From: Lawsonella clevelandensis
Lineage (GTDB): Bacteria; Actinomycetota; Actinomycetes; Mycobacteriales; Mycobacteriaceae
Assembly (NCBI RefSeq): GCF_001293125.1
Contig: NZ_CP009312.1
Coordinates: 1,463,447 to 1,527,446 of the forward strand
Length of the DNA: 64,000 nucleotides
Direction of reading: 5' to 3'
Below, one piece after another: positions 1 through 8,740 of the stretch. Each line of letters starts with the position of its first letter. Position 1 is the stretch's first letter. The notes beneath the pieces are model-generated. The model saw only the letters and a list, made by a program, of their open reading frames with translations, made no database searches and was not told where the DNA came from. A program made the translations under genes and the position numbers.

Positions 1-617
1 CCACATACGATGGAGGGAAGGTCGAGCCCGGTGAACTGGGTGAGGAAGCCGGTGGGGTTGGCCAGGTCGCTCTTGGTCATGCAGAGGATTGGGCGAATAC
101 CGGCTGCATAGGCGGCGATGAGGGCACGTTCGACGAACCCTTCTCGGGGCGGGGGATTGGTGGCGGCGACGACGATGAGGAGCTGGTCTGCATTAGCCAC
201 CACAATCCGTTCGTAGGGATCAGTGTCGTCGGCGGTGCGGCGTAGGACGGTGTCACGGTTGTGGAGCCGGACGATGCGGGCAATGGCATCGGGACTGCCG
301 GAGAGGTCGCCTACGACGTCGACGATGTCGCCCACGACCATGCGTTCGCGTCCCAGGGTGCGGGCGCGGATGCAGGTGATACGGGTGCCGGCAGGGCTGA
401 TCCCGCTGGTGGGGTCACCGGTGTTGCAGGGTGCGTCGGAGAGGAGTGCGCACCCCCACCGGCCGCGGTCGATGGTAATAATGCGGGCGGTGACGGCGTC
501 CTGGTAATTGGGGCGTTTTTTGGTGCGAGGGCGAGAGGTGCGCTGGGCGCGTACCTTGACATCGGACTCGTCGTAATCGCGGGTGCTGCGGCCGCGACGC
601 TGGGCGCTCAGAGCCAT
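1..617 (-). CDS. rsgA: Ribosome small-subunit GTPase RsgA, N-terminal part (cut by window edge)
   Basis: Translating the minus strand from the ATG at 617-615 gives about 205 residues with a basic Arg-rich N-terminus, an OB-fold-like segment ([14 protein letters not shown]) and the start of the GTPase domain, including [12 protein letters not shown] and the guanine-specificity motif TKSD. RsgA is a circularly permuted GTPase that helps late 30S assembly, so TKSD preceding the P-loop is expected. The P-loop and zinc-binding C-terminus lie outside the window. The start overlaps the end of aroA by 10 bases, which suggests translational coupling. A GGAGGT directly abuts the ATG, with no usual spacing. 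The aroA-rsgA pairing is also known from mycobacteria. Confidence 0.88.
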   Translation of the reverse strand, partial: MALSAQRRGRSTRDYDESDVKVRAQRTSRPRTKKRPNYQDAVTARIITIDRGRWGCALLSDAPCNTGDPTSGISPAGTRITCIRARTLGRERMVVGDIVDVVGDLSGSPDAIARIVRLHNRDTVLRRTADDTDPYERIVVANADQLLIVVAATNPPPREGFVERALIAAYAAGIRPILCMTKSDLANPTGFLTQFTGLDLPSIVC

Positions 618-1996
618 ACCTCCATTGTGTGTTGGGGTGCGCTGGAGGTGCTGGTGTGGACCTGCTCCAGGGGCGGCTTGTCGGTGCTTGTCAGGGTGCT
701 CCAGGCAGCGGCGAACCCGGGAAGGGTTTTACTGGTGGTCTCGATGTCGTGGACCGTGACTCCCGGGACGTGGAGGCCGACGATGGCTCCCGCGGTGGCC
801 ATACGGTGGTCGGCGTAGCTGCGCCATTCGGCCCCCTGTAGCTGGGCAGGGCGAATAATAAGCCCGTCGGGGGTTTCTTCCGCATTGCCACCCAGACGGT
901 TGATCTCCACCACGAGGGCGTTCAATCGGTTGGTTTCGTGTCCACGAAGATGGGCGATGCCGCTGAGTTCGGTGGGGGAGTCGGCACAGGCAGCCAATGC
1001 GGCGACAGTGGGGGCCAGTTCTCCCATACTGTGCATGTCGAGCGTGATGCCGTGCAGCTGCCGTGGGCCGGTGACGGTGAGGCCTGCTTCGCTCAGCTCT
1101 ACCCGACAGCCCATCTGGGTGAGGATGTCGCGGATAGAGTTGCCTGGCTGGGTGGTATCGGTGGGCCAGTCAGCGATGGTGACGCTGCCTCCAGTGACGG
1201 CGGCTGCCGCCAAGAAGGGGGTGGCGTTGGAAAGGTCAGGCTCGACCATCCAGTCGTAGGCATGGAGTGTACCGGCGGGAACTAACCAGGTGTTGGGGGT
1301 AGTCGTGTCGACGTGGATGCCGTGCTTGGCGAGCATGTCCATGGTCATGACAAGGTGGGGTTGGCTGGGGACACCTTTATCGCCGGCATGGTGTATGCAG
1401 ACGCCGTGCGTGAAGCGGGCGCCACAGAGCATGAGGCCAGAGACGAATTGGCTAGAGGCGGAGGCGTCAATAGTGACGTGACCGCCGTGTACTGTGCCAG
1501 CGCCAGAGACAGTAAAGGGGAGGTTGTTGCCGGCGATCGTGGCGCCGAGGTCCCGGAGGGCGTCAAGCACTGTGGCCAGGGGGCGTTGTTTGGCTTGTTC
1601 GTCACCGTCGAAGTAGGTGTCGCCGGTGGCGAGAGCAGCTACACCGGGGAGGAACCGCATGAGAGTGCCAGCGAGTCCGCAGTAGACGTGGCCACCGGTC
1701 AAGGGGTGCGGGATGACGTGCAGGGTGGTGGCACGGGGGCGTTTGCCTACCTGGGTGATGTAGCTATCGCGGGCATTGTCAGGGATGACGTCGATGATCT
1801 CTGTGCCAAGGCTCCGCAGGGCCTCAATCATGAGGTCGGTGTCGCGACTGCGGAGTGCGCCGGTGATGGTGGAGGGGCCGTCTGCTAGTGCAGCGAGGAG
1901 GAGGGCACGGTTGGTGATCGACTTGGAGCCGGGTACGTGCACGGTGGCGGACACGGGGGTGGCACCGTAGGGTGCGGCGTACAAGGTGGGACTCAT
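608..1996 (-). CDS. aroA: 3-phosphoshikimate 1-carboxyvinyltransferase (EPSP synthase)
   Basis: The 462-residue protein transfers enolpyruvate from PEP to shikimate-3-phosphate, the sixth step of the shikimate pathway, in the cytosol. It has the N-terminal signature [16 protein letters not shown], an [10 protein letters not shown] segment, and the C-terminal [15 protein letters not shown] motif around the second substrate site. The reading frame stays open 53 codons further upstream, but the start at 1996 ([11 protein letters not shown]) matches the usual family N-terminus. The upstream part is low-complexity and lacks a ribosome site. The chosen ATG is directly preceded by GGAGGT, with unusually short spacing. 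It is followed by rsgA with overlapping ends. Confidence 0.95.
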   Translation of the reverse strand: MSPTLYAAPYGATPVSATVHVPGSKSITNRALLLAALADGPSTITGALRSRDTDLMIEALRSLGTEIIDVIPDNARDSYITQVGKRPRATTLHVIPHPLTGGHVYCGLAGTLMRFLPGVAALATGDTYFDGDEQAKQRPLATVLDALRDLGATIAGNNLPFTVSGAGTVHGGHVTIDASASSQFVSGLMLCGARFTHGVCIHHAGDKGVPSQPHLVMTMDMLAKHGIHVDTTTPNTWLVPAGTLHAYDWMVEPDLSNATPFLAAAAVTGGSVTIADWPTDTTQPGNSIRDILTQMGCRVELSEAGLTVTGPRQLHGITLDMHSMGELAPTVAALAACADSPTELSGIAHLRGHETNRLNALVVEINRLGGNAEETPDGLIIRPAQLQGAEWRSYADHRMATAGAIVGLHVPGVTVHDIETTSKTLPGFAAAWSTLTSTDKPPLEQVHTSTSSAPQHTMEVWL

Positions 1997-2123
1997 ACCT
2001 CCATTATCGCACGCGCCGGGTGGCAGCGGGGTTCGGTGTGAGGGGCTGCCACCCGGCACATGGAGGGGCTGTGAGGTTGTGTGCATCGTGGGGTGGTGGC
2101 TGCGGGGGGCGGGGGAGAGACGG

Positions 2124-3971
2124 CTAGTGCTGTGTGGCAGCAGCTTCCATATCATCCCAGCGTTGCAGTAGACGAGCCAGAATGCTGTTCTTGTCTGCCG
2201 CCAATGCGTGTGGTTCGCCCTGTTCCACGATGCGGCCTGCTTCCATGACGATGACGTTGTCGGCGTCGAGGGCGCTGGCTGGCTGGTGGGTGATTTCGAT
2301 GATGGTGGCGTTGGGGCGCGCTGCCTTCACCTGCTCGCCAACCTGGTGGGCCAGCTCTTGGTTGAGGTGAGAGGTGTACTCGTCCAGCACCAGCACCTGG
2401 GCATCGGTGAGGAGAGCACGGGCGATGGTGAGGCGTTGCACCTGGCCACCGGACAGTTCGGTGCCGAATTCACCCACTGGGGTGTCCAGACCGCGCGGGC
2501 TGTTCTGCACGTCGTGCTCCATTCCCGCAACGCGGAGGGCGTCCCATAGCTCGTCGTCGGTGGCATCGATTTTGGCCAGGCGTAGGTTCTCCGCAATGGA
2601 GGTGTTGAACAGGTGGCTGGCTTGGCTCACTTCGGTGACGGCGGTACGAAGGTCATCGGGATTGATGCGGGTGGTGGGTGCACCGTTGATGGTGATTTCA
2701 CCAGCATCGGGATCGAAGTGACGCAGCAGCATGTGCACCATGGTGGATTTGCCGGATCCGGAAACTCCCACGACAGCGGTGTGTTGGCCGCCGGGGAAGT
2801 CTACCGAGACATCCCGGAGAGCTTGCTTGCGTACCCGTTGGACGGTGACCCCTCGGTCGGCGTCATCGAGGTCGCGCACCGTGTCGGTCATTCCTGGGTA
2901 GGTGAAGGTGACGTTGCGGAAGCTAATGGTGTTGATGGGACCCTCGGGCATGGGGTCGCCGCCTTCGGGGACGAAGGGCTCCCGGTACTTGATGATGCTC
3001 ATACGCTCGGCGGCTGCGAAGGATCGTTCCAGGTCGTCTGCGAAGTCTTCGGTACCGCGGGCGGGGGTGAAGACGCATAGCGCTACGGTGGCGCAGATGG
3101 CGAGATCGGGCAAGCTGAGGCTTCCGTCGCGGACGGCGTTTGCTTCGACAAGCACGGTGGTGAGGACGGCGAAGAGACGTAATCCTTCGCAGAGGCTGCG
3201 GCGGATGCCGGAGGTGAGGCGGTTTGCGAAGGCTGCTTCGCCTACCTGCTGCGAGATGGCATCAGTTTCGGTGAGGCGGCGGGGGCCGTAACCGAAGCCC
3301 AGGACTTCCCGCATACCCTGGGTAGTGTCGGTGAGGTGCTGGGTAAGGTCGCCGCGGACACGCAGCATGTGCCGGGCGGCGCGGTGCGCGGGGCCGGAGA
3401 AAGTGAAGGGTACGACGTAGGCGGCGAGGGCGACGAAGGGCAGGATAATGAGGGCGGCGATCCAGCTGATGCTGGCGCCGAGCCAGATGAGGGCGCCCAG
3501 GGGTACGACGACGGCGGCAACGGCGGGGGCGCCGGTATGTGCGTAGAACACTTCAATGCGGTCGTTGTCTTTGGTGGCGCGGGCCAGCAGGTCACCGGAT
3601 TTGGTGGTGTGTTGGATGGCGGGGGCCTGCGGCCAGATCTTGTTGAAGAAGTCGGTGCGCAGGAGTTCGAGGGAGCGGAAAGCACAGAAGTGTCCGAGGA
3701 ATTGCTCCAGGTAGCGCATGAGGGCCTTGATGAAGGCAATGCCGATCATCCATCCGAAGGTTACTCCGGCGGTGTGGCTGATGGTGGCGGTGTCAGGGGT
3801 AGGGTGGGTGTACTCGAGTCCGATAGTGACGAGTCCCCAGGCGCCGAGGGAAAGGAGGATGATCCCTAGCACCTGGTCGACAATGCGGCAGAGGGTGCTC
3901 AGGATGAGCGGCCACATGACTGGTTTGGTAACGCTGACAAGTTGGCGGGCGAGTTCGGAACGCTTGATCAT
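2124..3971 (-). CDS. ABC exporter, fused membrane and ATPase domains, second subunit
   Basis: This 615-residue half-transporter has a six-helix exporter-type membrane domain in roughly the first 330 residues and an ATPase domain from about 345. Visible motifs are Walker A GVSGSGKS, signature LSGGQ, Walker B VLVLDE and switch histidine ITH. The start ATG overlaps the stop of the upstream ABC gene by four bases (ATGA), so the two are almost certainly translated together and form a heterodimer. The membrane-domain style ([15 protein letters not shown]) resembles the CydDC-like / siderophore-type ABC group, but no cydAB or siderophore gene is nearby. The substrate cannot be assigned. Confidence 0.85.
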   Translation of the reverse strand: MIKRSELARQLVSVTKPVMWPLILSTLCRIVDQVLGIILLSLGAWGLVTIGLEYTHPTPDTATISHTAGVTFGWMIGIAFIKALMRYLEQFLGHFCAFRSLELLRTDFFNKIWPQAPAIQHTTKSGDLLARATKDNDRIEVFYAHTGAPAVAAVVVPLGALIWLGASISWIAALIILPFVALAAYVVPFTFSGPAHRAARHMLRVRGDLTQHLTDTTQGMREVLGFGYGPRRLTETDAISQQVGEAAFANRLTSGIRRSLCEGLRLFAVLTTVLVEANAVRDGSLSLPDLAICATVALCVFTPARGTEDFADDLERSFAAAERMSIIKYREPFVPEGGDPMPEGPINTISFRNVTFTYPGMTDTVRDLDDADRGVTVQRVRKQALRDVSVDFPGGQHTAVVGVSGSGKSTMVHMLLRHFDPDAGEITINGAPTTRINPDDLRTAVTEVSQASHLFNTSIAENLRLAKIDATDDELWDALRVAGMEHDVQNSPRGLDTPVGEFGTELSGGQVQRLTIARALLTDAQVLVLDEYTSHLNQELAHQVGEQVKAARPNATIIEITHQPASALDADNVIVMEAGRIVEQGEPHALAADKNSILARLLQRWDDMEAAATQH

Positions 3972-5689
3972 GACTGCTTCTCCTCTGCGAGTTCCCCGTC
4001 CTTGAGGACGAGGATACGGTCCACGTCGCGGAGGGCGGTGGGGCGGTGGGCGATGGTGAGCACGGTCTTGCCGCGGCCTACCTTTTCCATGGCGGCGAGG
4101 ATGGCCGCTTCAGAGTTGATATCGACGTGTGAGGTGGGCTCGTCAAACACCATAATGGGGGCATCGGCGAGGATAGCGCGGGCGATGGCGAGGCGTTGCG
4201 CTTGGCCACCGGAGAGTGAGTAGCCACGTTCGCCAACCTCGGTGTTGAGGCCGTCGGGCATGGTGCGGACATCTTCGGCGAGGGCGGCGGTGTCGAGTGC
4301 TTGCCACATTTCGTCTTGGGTGGCATCGGCTTTGGCGATGCGGAGGTTGTCTGCCAGTGTGCCGGTGAAGAGCCAGGTGGTTTGGTTGACGGCGGCGGTA
4401 CCGGAGCGGATCTGTGCGGCCGGGACTTCGCCCACGATCTTTCCGTCAACGGTGACGGAGCCGGTGCGGGGAACGAGGTCGCCCAGGACGAGCCCAGCAA
4501 GGGTGGATTTTCCGCCCCCGGAGGTGCCGATGAGGCCCACATGTTCGCCGGGGGCAATGTCGAGGTTGAGGTTGCGGAGGACCTGTTTGGCGTCCTCGTC
4601 GGCGCTGTAGGCGAAGGTGACATTGTGGAGGGTGATGGCGCCGGGCTGTGCGCTGGCAGCGGCCTCCTGGTGAACGGTGGGATCGGTGGCCCGCTTTTCG
4701 TCACTGATGATGTGATAGGCGGGTTTTTCGGCGAGGAAGGCGCGGGCTTTGCGCTGGGCAGCGAGGCCTCCCATACCGACGTAGAAGAATTGGCCGATGC
4801 GGTCGAGGGGCTCCAGCATGATGGTGGAGAGCAGGACGACGGCAACGGCTTGGCCGATGGTGATGTCTCCGTCGCGGAGGGCTTGGTAGGAGAGGAAAGC
4901 GGAGAGGGTGATCATGACCAGGGAGAAGACGGCGTCGACGATGAAGATGACCAGCTGGTTTCCGAAAAGGAGTTTCATCATGCTGACGCGGTTGCTTTCA
5001 CCAATGTCTGCGAGTTGCCTGGAGATGCGCTTGGCGGCACGGAAGGTCCGCAGGGTGGTGAGGCCTTGGATGGCGTCCAGGTAGGTGGAGGAGAGTTCCC
5101 AACGCGCACTGACGGTCTTGCCAGAGACTTTTCGGAACACCATTTCGAAGCTGCCGATGAGGATGGGTACTGCGGGGATGGTGAGAGCTAGCCAGCCGGC
5201 GATTTCCCAGTCGATGGTGGTGCCGATGATGAGGATGGTGATGACGGGGGCCAGCATGGAGCCGATCATGGGGCCGAGGAAGGTCTGCCGGTAATAGGAG
5301 ATGCGTTCGGTATCGTCGGTGAGCAGGCTGACGATGCTACCGGTGCGTTCCGCGGAGCGTTCCTGGGTGCCGAGGCTCATGAGGTGGCTGACCAGTTTGT
5401 GCCGGAGGTGGAGTTCTTCCCAGACGGCGGAGGTCTGTGTGAGGAAGAGGCTGAACCCGACGATGAGGGTGGAGACGAGCGCCAGGACAATGATGCCGGT
5501 GATGGTGCCACCGCTGACATCTGTGCCGTTGTTGGCAGCGTCAATGACGGTGCCGAGAAGGACAAAGAGGCCTCCGGTGGTTGCGGTGGTGATGAGTCCC
5601 AAGAGAAGGGCGAGGCGGATGACGCAGGTTCCAGCGCGTGTCCCCAGTGGTTCCTTCGGAGATTTCTTGGTCTTCGTGGTCTTTGCCAT
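3968..5689 (-). CDS. ABC exporter, fused membrane and ATPase domains, first subunit
   Basis: This 573-residue partner of the gene at 2124-3971 starts at the ATG at 5689, which has a GGAG six bases upstream; an ATG four codons earlier has no such support. It has an exporter-type membrane domain (about residues 25-310) and an ATPase domain with Walker A GTSGGGKS, signature LSGGQ, Walker B IMVFDE and IAHR switch. Both partners carry the catalytic Glu after Walker B, so neither site is obviously degenerate. An Ala/Gln-rich linker separates the domains. The promoter must lie in the AT-rich gap upstream (5690-5952). Substrate unknown. Confidence 0.85.
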   Translation of the reverse strand: MAKTTKTKKSPKEPLGTRAGTCVIRLALLLGLITTATTGGLFVLLGTVIDAANNGTDVSGGTITGIIVLALVSTLIVGFSLFLTQTSAVWEELHLRHKLVSHLMSLGTQERSAERTGSIVSLLTDDTERISYYRQTFLGPMIGSMLAPVITILIIGTTIDWEIAGWLALTIPAVPILIGSFEMVFRKVSGKTVSARWELSSTYLDAIQGLTTLRTFRAAKRISRQLADIGESNRVSMMKLLFGNQLVIFIVDAVFSLVMITLSAFLSYQALRDGDITIGQAVAVVLLSTIMLEPLDRIGQFFYVGMGGLAAQRKARAFLAEKPAYHIISDEKRATDPTVHQEAAASAQPGAITLHNVTFAYSADEDAKQVLRNLNLDIAPGEHVGLIGTSGGGKSTLAGLVLGDLVPRTGSVTVDGKIVGEVPAAQIRSGTAAVNQTTWLFTGTLADNLRIAKADATQDEMWQALDTAALAEDVRTMPDGLNTEVGERGYSLSGGQAQRLAIARAILADAPIMVFDEPTSHVDINSEAAILAAMEKVGRGKTVLTIAHRPTALRDVDRILVLKDGELAEEKQS

Positions 5690-5746
5690 GGAGTACTCCA
5701 ATCCCGTGTTCTGCGGATACGGACGTGAAGAGCCTTAATAAGGGTT

Positions 5747-5760
5747 GACTACACTTAGTC
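5747..5760. promoter_or_regulatory. Short inverted repeat upstream of the ABC operon
   Basis: GACTA-CACT-TAGTC is a perfect 5-bp dyad about 60 bases upstream of the ABC operon start, in an AT-rich gap (5690-5952) that otherwise shows no gene. It could be an operator, but a dyad of this size can arise by chance and no known regulator motif matches it. Confidence 0.25.
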
Positions 5761-5952
5761 TTTCTCTTTCAAGAATAGCTTAAGCGACACATTGTCTCTA
5801 AAAAATTATTCTACGTTCGCGCTGGGCGATTCGGTAGCCGCGAGAATCTCTCTGCTCTATTCGTAAAATGTGTATAGAACTGCGAATATAGGAAATTGTA
5901 CGAGAGGTATAAAAATGCGCATGTACTAGTACATAGGGGTGTGGCAGGTCTG

Positions 5953-6483
5953 CTATTGTGCTGCGATATCGGCGACTATCGCGTTCGTTAGGGTAATGAG
6001 GTCACCAGGTGCGATCTCCAGGTCGCAGCCGCGCCGTCCGCCAGACACAAAAATGGTGTCCCACAACAAGGCGCTTTCGTCGATAACAGTGCGGAGTGCT
6101 CGCTTCTGGCCTAATGGAGAGATACCGCCAGCCACGTATCCCGTTGTTTTCTCGGCGAGGGCAACGGCAGCCATATGTGCTTTGTGTGCGCCCAGAGCCG
6201 TCGCAGCCTTTTTCACGGTGAGAGTAGTGGTGACGGGGACAATGGCGACTGCGAGGGGTGACTCACCGGGGGCGAGGGTGCCGGAAAGCTCAATGATGAG
6301 GGTTTTATAGATCTGCTCCGGTTCGATGCCCAGCCGATCCACCATCACTTGTGCGGCTTCTTGGCCGTAGTGTTCTGACTCGTTCTCGTAGGTGTGCACG
6401 CGGTAGTTGAGTGAGGTGTGGGAGAGAGCAACAAGAGCAGGGGTGTTAGCGGGGGTTGAAGCAGCTTTTTTCACGCCCTTCAC
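5953..6483 (-). CDS. ybaK: Cys-tRNA(Pro)/Cys-tRNA(Cys) deacylase, YbaK/EbsC family
   Basis: The 176-residue protein hydrolyses mischarged Cys-tRNA(Pro) in trans after prolyl-tRNA synthetase errors. Family features are the lysine in IYKTLII, the central [16 protein letters not shown] segment, the [14 protein letters not shown] loop that shapes the active site, and [19 protein letters not shown] near the C-terminus. Length is normal for the family (about 160-175). It is divergent from sigH with a short gap, so the sigma-H-type promoter at 6521 lies just outside its 5' end. No sign of damage. Confidence 0.93.
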   Translation of the reverse strand: MKGVKKAASTPANTPALVALSHTSLNYRVHTYENESEHYGQEAAQVMVDRLGIEPEQIYKTLIIELSGTLAPGESPLAVAIVPVTTTLTVKKAATALGAHKAHMAAVALAEKTTGYVAGGISPLGQKRALRTVIDESALLWDTIFVSGGRRGCDLEIAPGDLITLTNAIVADIAAQ

Positions 6484-6520
6484 TTTACTTGTACGCTCTC
6501 GGCAACTCTTGGTATGAGAC

Positions 6521-6546
6521 GGAATATCACCTATTTGGGGGGTGTT
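6521..6546 (+). promoter_or_regulatory. Sigma-H/sigma-R-type autoregulatory promoter of sigH
   Basis: GGAAT (6521-6525) and GTT (6544-6546) are separated by 18 bases, matching the SigR/SigH consensus GGAAT-N18-GTT known from Streptomyces and mycobacteria. Transcription would begin near 6553, just before AAGGAGGTGGAGA and the ATG at 6571. The leader is therefore very short and the message begins with the N-terminally extended sigma reading frame. Confidence 0.7.
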
Positions 6547-6570
6547 GAGGTGGATGGAAGGAGGTGGAGA

Positions 6571-7356
6571 ATGGCCACTGGCATCCTAGACAGCCCAATT
6601 TTGTGTAGGTCGAACCAAGAGTCGGTACGAATTCTTGACACTGTCCTGCTCGCTAAGAGCGACCCTTACCCATTAAGGTTAAGGGGTAGTGCTCTTCCTG
6701 CCCGGCGCCCTTCGTGTCGTGCATTGCTAGTAAAGGTTAATCCCGTCAGTACCGCTTCTGCCCCAGTTCGCTCCGCTCAAAACCCTACCGAGTTGGCCGC
6801 ACGTTTTGAGCGCGATGCACTGCCTCTCTTGGACCAACTCTACGGTGCAGCAATGCGGATGACGCGTAACCCTGCCGATGCTGAAGACCTCGTGCAGGAA
6901 ACGTACGCGAAGGCATTCTCCTCCTTCGCTTCCTATAAAGAAGGCACCAATCTTAAAGCTTGGCTCTACCGCATTATGACGAATACGTACATCAATACGT
7001 ATCGGAAGAAGCAACGCCAGCCGTATCATTCCCCCGCGGAAGAGATGACGGACGCGCAAGTTGCTGAGGTAGCGAACCACCACGCCACAGGTCTCCGGTC
7101 CGCCGAAGTAGAGGCCCTGGATAATCTCCCCGACGAGACTATTAAGCATGCGCTCAATGAGCTTCCGGAGGATCGTCGTATGGTGGTGTACTACGCGGAT
7201 GTGGAGGGACTGCCCTATAAGGAGATTTCAGAGATCATGGACACTCCCATCGGAACGGTCATGTCTCGTCTACACCGTGGACGGAAACAGCTGCGTGAGT
7301 CGCTTCGAGATGTCGCACTAGCCGCCGGTATTGGTGGAGAGGGGGGAGAACTGTGA
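6571..7356 (+). CDS. sigH: ECF sigma factor SigH/SigR, thiol-oxidative stress
   Basis: From the ATG at 6571 the product is 261 residues. Region 2 is visible as [26 protein letters not shown] and [22 protein letters not shown], and region 4 as [20 protein letters not shown] with [16 protein letters not shown]; all are very close to mycobacterial SigH. The first ~50 residues are an extra extension not present in the basic SigH form. The ATG has an excellent AAGGAGG, and the SigH-type promoter lies directly upstream. A shorter form might start at the TTG at 6724, with little ribosome-site support. The anti-sigma gene follows with a GTGA overlap. The product would direct polymerase to thioredoxin/mycothiol-type genes under disulfide stress. 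Confidence 0.92.
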   Translation: MATGILDSPILCRSNQESVRILDTVLLAKSDPYPLRLRGSALPARRPSCRALLVKVNPVSTASAPVRSAQNPTELAARFERDALPLLDQLYGAAMRMTRNPADAEDLVQETYAKAFSSFASYKEGTNLKAWLYRIMTNTYINTYRKKQRQPYHSPAEEMTDAQVAEVANHHATGLRSAEVEALDNLPDETIKHALNELPEDRRMVVYYADVEGLPYKEISEIMDTPIGTVMSRLHRGRKQLRESLRDVALAAGIGGEGGEL

Positions 7357-7775
7357 GCAGTCGTCGCCGTAATTTGCTGGCCGAACAGCAGGGGCATGCC
7401 AGCCACTGTGGCACTAATGGTTGTGGATGTTCCGGTAACCCCACGTCGTCGTCCTGTCCGGTGAACCGCGCCTACGCGCTATTGGACCCCCATGTGTCGG
7501 ACTACTCCTCGTTGGACTGCTCCGTCGTCATTTATGAAGTACAGCGAATGTTGCACCAGCTAGACGATGACGATGAGTTGGCGGCAGAAGTGGGGGAGGA
7601 ACTGGCGGAGTGCCCGTGTGGCGCAGAGCTTCTCGAGGTGGAATCGAAACTGCGCGGGAAACTCCATGACGCGTGTGCGGAACATGCTCCGGAAAATCTC
7701 CGTCTTCGCCTGTTATCGTATATTCACTGTTCTAACAGTGAACTGCCTGCTGATGGAGAAGAACTCAACAGCTAG
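7353..7775 (+). CDS. rshA: Anti-sigma factor RshA/RsrA-like, with altered zinc motif
   Basis: This 140-residue protein starts at a GTG overlapping the sigH stop by four bases. Position and the [13 protein letters not shown] and [19 protein letters not shown] segments identify the redox-sensitive zinc anti-sigma family that holds SigH inactive until its cysteines are oxidised. The canonical H-x3-C-x2-C motif reads E-x3-C-x-C here (ELAECPCG), so the histidine is missing and the second Cys is shifted by one residue. The equivalent of RsrA Cys11 (LDCS) is kept. The N-terminal tail has its own Cys/His cluster (HASHC, CGC) and the C-terminus has another Cys. Either the ligands are re-arranged or the protein senses differently. 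Confidence 0.82.
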   Translation: MSSRRRNLLAEQQGHASHCGTNGCGCSGNPTSSSCPVNRAYALLDPHVSDYSSLDCSVVIYEVQRMLHQLDDDDELAAEVGEELAECPCGAELLEVESKLRGKLHDACAEHAPENLRLRLLSYIHCSNSELPADGEELNS

Positions 7776-7789
7776 CCCAGCGTTGAAAA

Positions 7790-7821
7790 AGGCGCCTCCC
7801 GAAAGCATCCGGGAGGCGCCT
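7790..7821 (-). terminator. Intrinsic terminator of the bL37 gene
   Basis: A perfect 12-bp stem (7790-7801 with 7810-7821) with an 8-base loop is followed on the minus strand by a run of five T. It lies between the converging rshA and bL37 genes and serves bL37; on the plus strand it lacks a T run but may also stop rshA transcripts. Confidence 0.8.
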
Positions 7822-7867
7822 GAAGCGTTCTAAGCGGGCTGCTCGGTAGACCAAGCCTGTCCGCGAC

Positions 7868-7942
7868 TTAAGAGTTTGGCCGCTTTCCGTGGTTGGCCTT
7901 GCTGCCCTTACGGGCGCGCTTCTTGCGTCCACGCTTTCCCAT
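7868..7942 (-). CDS. Large-subunit ribosomal protein bL37 (24 residues)
   Basis: The ATG at 7942 opens a 24-codon frame ending in TAA at 7868. The product starts MGKRGRKKRARKG and ends SKANHGKRPNS, with 12 Lys/Arg in 24 residues. This matches, from memory, the actinobacterial ribosomal protein bL37 first seen in Mycobacterium smegmatis 70S structures, where the sequence is nearly the same. GGAGGCAACT precedes the start. It sits near the sigH-rshA locus and has its own terminator at 7790-7821. It is easily missed because of its size. Confidence 0.88.
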   Translation of the reverse strand: MGKRGRKKRARKGSKANHGKRPNS

Positions 7943-8071
7943 AGTTGCCTCCTTGGTTCGTTTGGTGTGCACCATCCTCCGAGTCGAACCACGAGGTCGT
8001 CGAAGTGTCAGTACAAATTGGAACGAGAATTATTCTTTCATTACCGGGCGGTTCAGTGCAATTAGACAAAA

Positions 8072-8104
8072 ACGATCGCCCCACTGGAGAAGTGGGGCGA
8101 TCGT
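8072..8104 (-). terminator. Intrinsic terminator of whiB1
   Basis: A perfect 14-bp stem (8072-8085 with 8091-8104), loop GGAGA, is followed on the minus strand by TTTTTGTCT. It lies 14 bases past the whiB1 stop codon. Confidence 0.85.
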
Positions 8105-8117
8105 GAAGTGGCTGTAA

Positions 8118-8372
8118 TTAGACGGTGCTGCGGGCACGGACGCGAGCCTTACGACGCTTGAGGGCGCGCCGCTCTTCCTCGCTCATGCCTCCCCAGACAC
8201 CGGCATCCTGACCGGATTCAATGGCCCACGCGAGGCACTGGTTGGTCACCGGGCAGCGATTACAGACCAGCTTTGCACAGGCAATCTGCGCCAGCGCGGG
8301 ACCAGAATTTCCTACGGGGAAGAAGAGTTCCGGGTCCTCGTCGCGGCAGAGTGCTTCATGGCGCCAATCCAT
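8118..8372 (-). CDS. whiB1: WhiB1-type iron-sulfur transcription regulator
   Basis: This 84-residue Wbl protein has the four cluster-binding cysteines at 9, 37, 40 and 46, the beta-turn GVWGG and a basic C-terminal tail (RRALKRRKARVRAR). It is almost identical to M. tuberculosis WhiB1, an essential NO-sensitive 4Fe-4S protein that binds the primary sigma factor. An additional cysteine at position 32 replaces the Asp I recall in the mycobacterial protein. The start has AAGGAGC eight bases upstream. The 368-base upstream gap is rich in dyads, described separately. The gene is monocistronic with its own terminator. Confidence 0.95.
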   Translation of the reverse strand: MDWRHEALCRDEDPELFFPVGNSGPALAQIACAKLVCNRCPVTNQCLAWAIESGQDAGVWGGMSEEERRALKRRKARVRARSTV

Positions 8373-8464
8373 AGTCGATGCTCCTTACTGAAAAAGTCAC
8401 AAAATATTGCAGTCGTTAGTTTGGGGGGAGTTGCTTATTGCATCTAAGCTAGAGAAGTTATGGG

Positions 8465-8482
8465 AAGAACGGGGGCGTTCTT
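8465..8482. promoter_or_regulatory. Inverted repeat in the whiB1 leader
   Basis: AAGAACG-GGGG-CGTTCTT is a perfect 7-bp dyad about 95 bases upstream of the whiB1 start codon. It would fall just downstream of the predicted transcription start (near 8489), where a repressor would block elongation. It resembles but does not match the LexA box, because the spacing between GAAC and GTTC is 6, not 4. Confidence 0.4.
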
Positions 8483-8495
8483 TGCACACTCGTTA

Positions 8496-8524
8496 AATCT
8501 TGTCACGATTAAGATGAATGTCAA
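8496..8524 (-). promoter_or_regulatory. Putative whiB1 promoter
   Basis: On the minus strand a perfect -35 TTGACA (8524-8519) is followed after 17 bases by AAGATT (8501-8496), a weak -10. A poor -10 fits an activator-dependent promoter, and a CRP-like dyad is centred about 60 bases upstream of the expected start. Confidence 0.45.
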
Positions 8525-8540
8525 GAGATTTTTTCATTAA

Positions 8541-8556
8541 TGTGGCGAAAGCCACA
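8541..8556. promoter_or_regulatory. CRP/GlxR-like binding site upstream of whiB1
   Basis: TGTGGC-GAAA-GCCACA is a perfect 16-bp dyad that keeps the TGTG-N8-CACA frame of CRP/GlxR sites. Its centre (8548.5) is about 60 bases upstream of the predicted whiB1 start, a classic class I activator position. CRP control of whiB1 is established in M. tuberculosis. The remainder of the 8373-8740 gap shows no gene. Confidence 0.55.
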
Positions 8557-8594
8557 GTGTAAATTCACCTATGATCTGAGTCACTAGATGAGAT

Positions 8595-8612
8595 GTGAGA
8601 AGTGGGTCTCAC
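8595..8612. promoter_or_regulatory. Second upstream dyad, whiB1 region
   Basis: GTGAGA-AGTGGG-TCTCAC is a perfect 6-bp dyad with a 6-base spacer, about 105 bases upstream of the predicted whiB1 transcription start. The half-sites resemble CRP half-sites but are too far apart for a CRP box. Confidence 0.35.
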
Positions 8613-8740
8613 TTTTTCTAAAAATGCAGGTAAATGCACTTCCTGGGGAAAGTCCTAAAAAGGGACCGCAATCTGTGTGCTGATTTTATGTTACCGGGGA
8701 GTAAACAACAGGATTTTTCACAAATCCTGATTTGACACCT

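Noticed and set aside
4301-5191. 296-codon plus-strand frame over the ABC gene
   Set aside because: Gly/Asp/Val-rich product typical of a shadow of a GC-rich gene on the other strand.
8465-8482. LexA/SOS box upstream of whiB1
   Set aside because: The GAAC and GTTC halves are six bases apart; the actinobacterial LexA box needs four.
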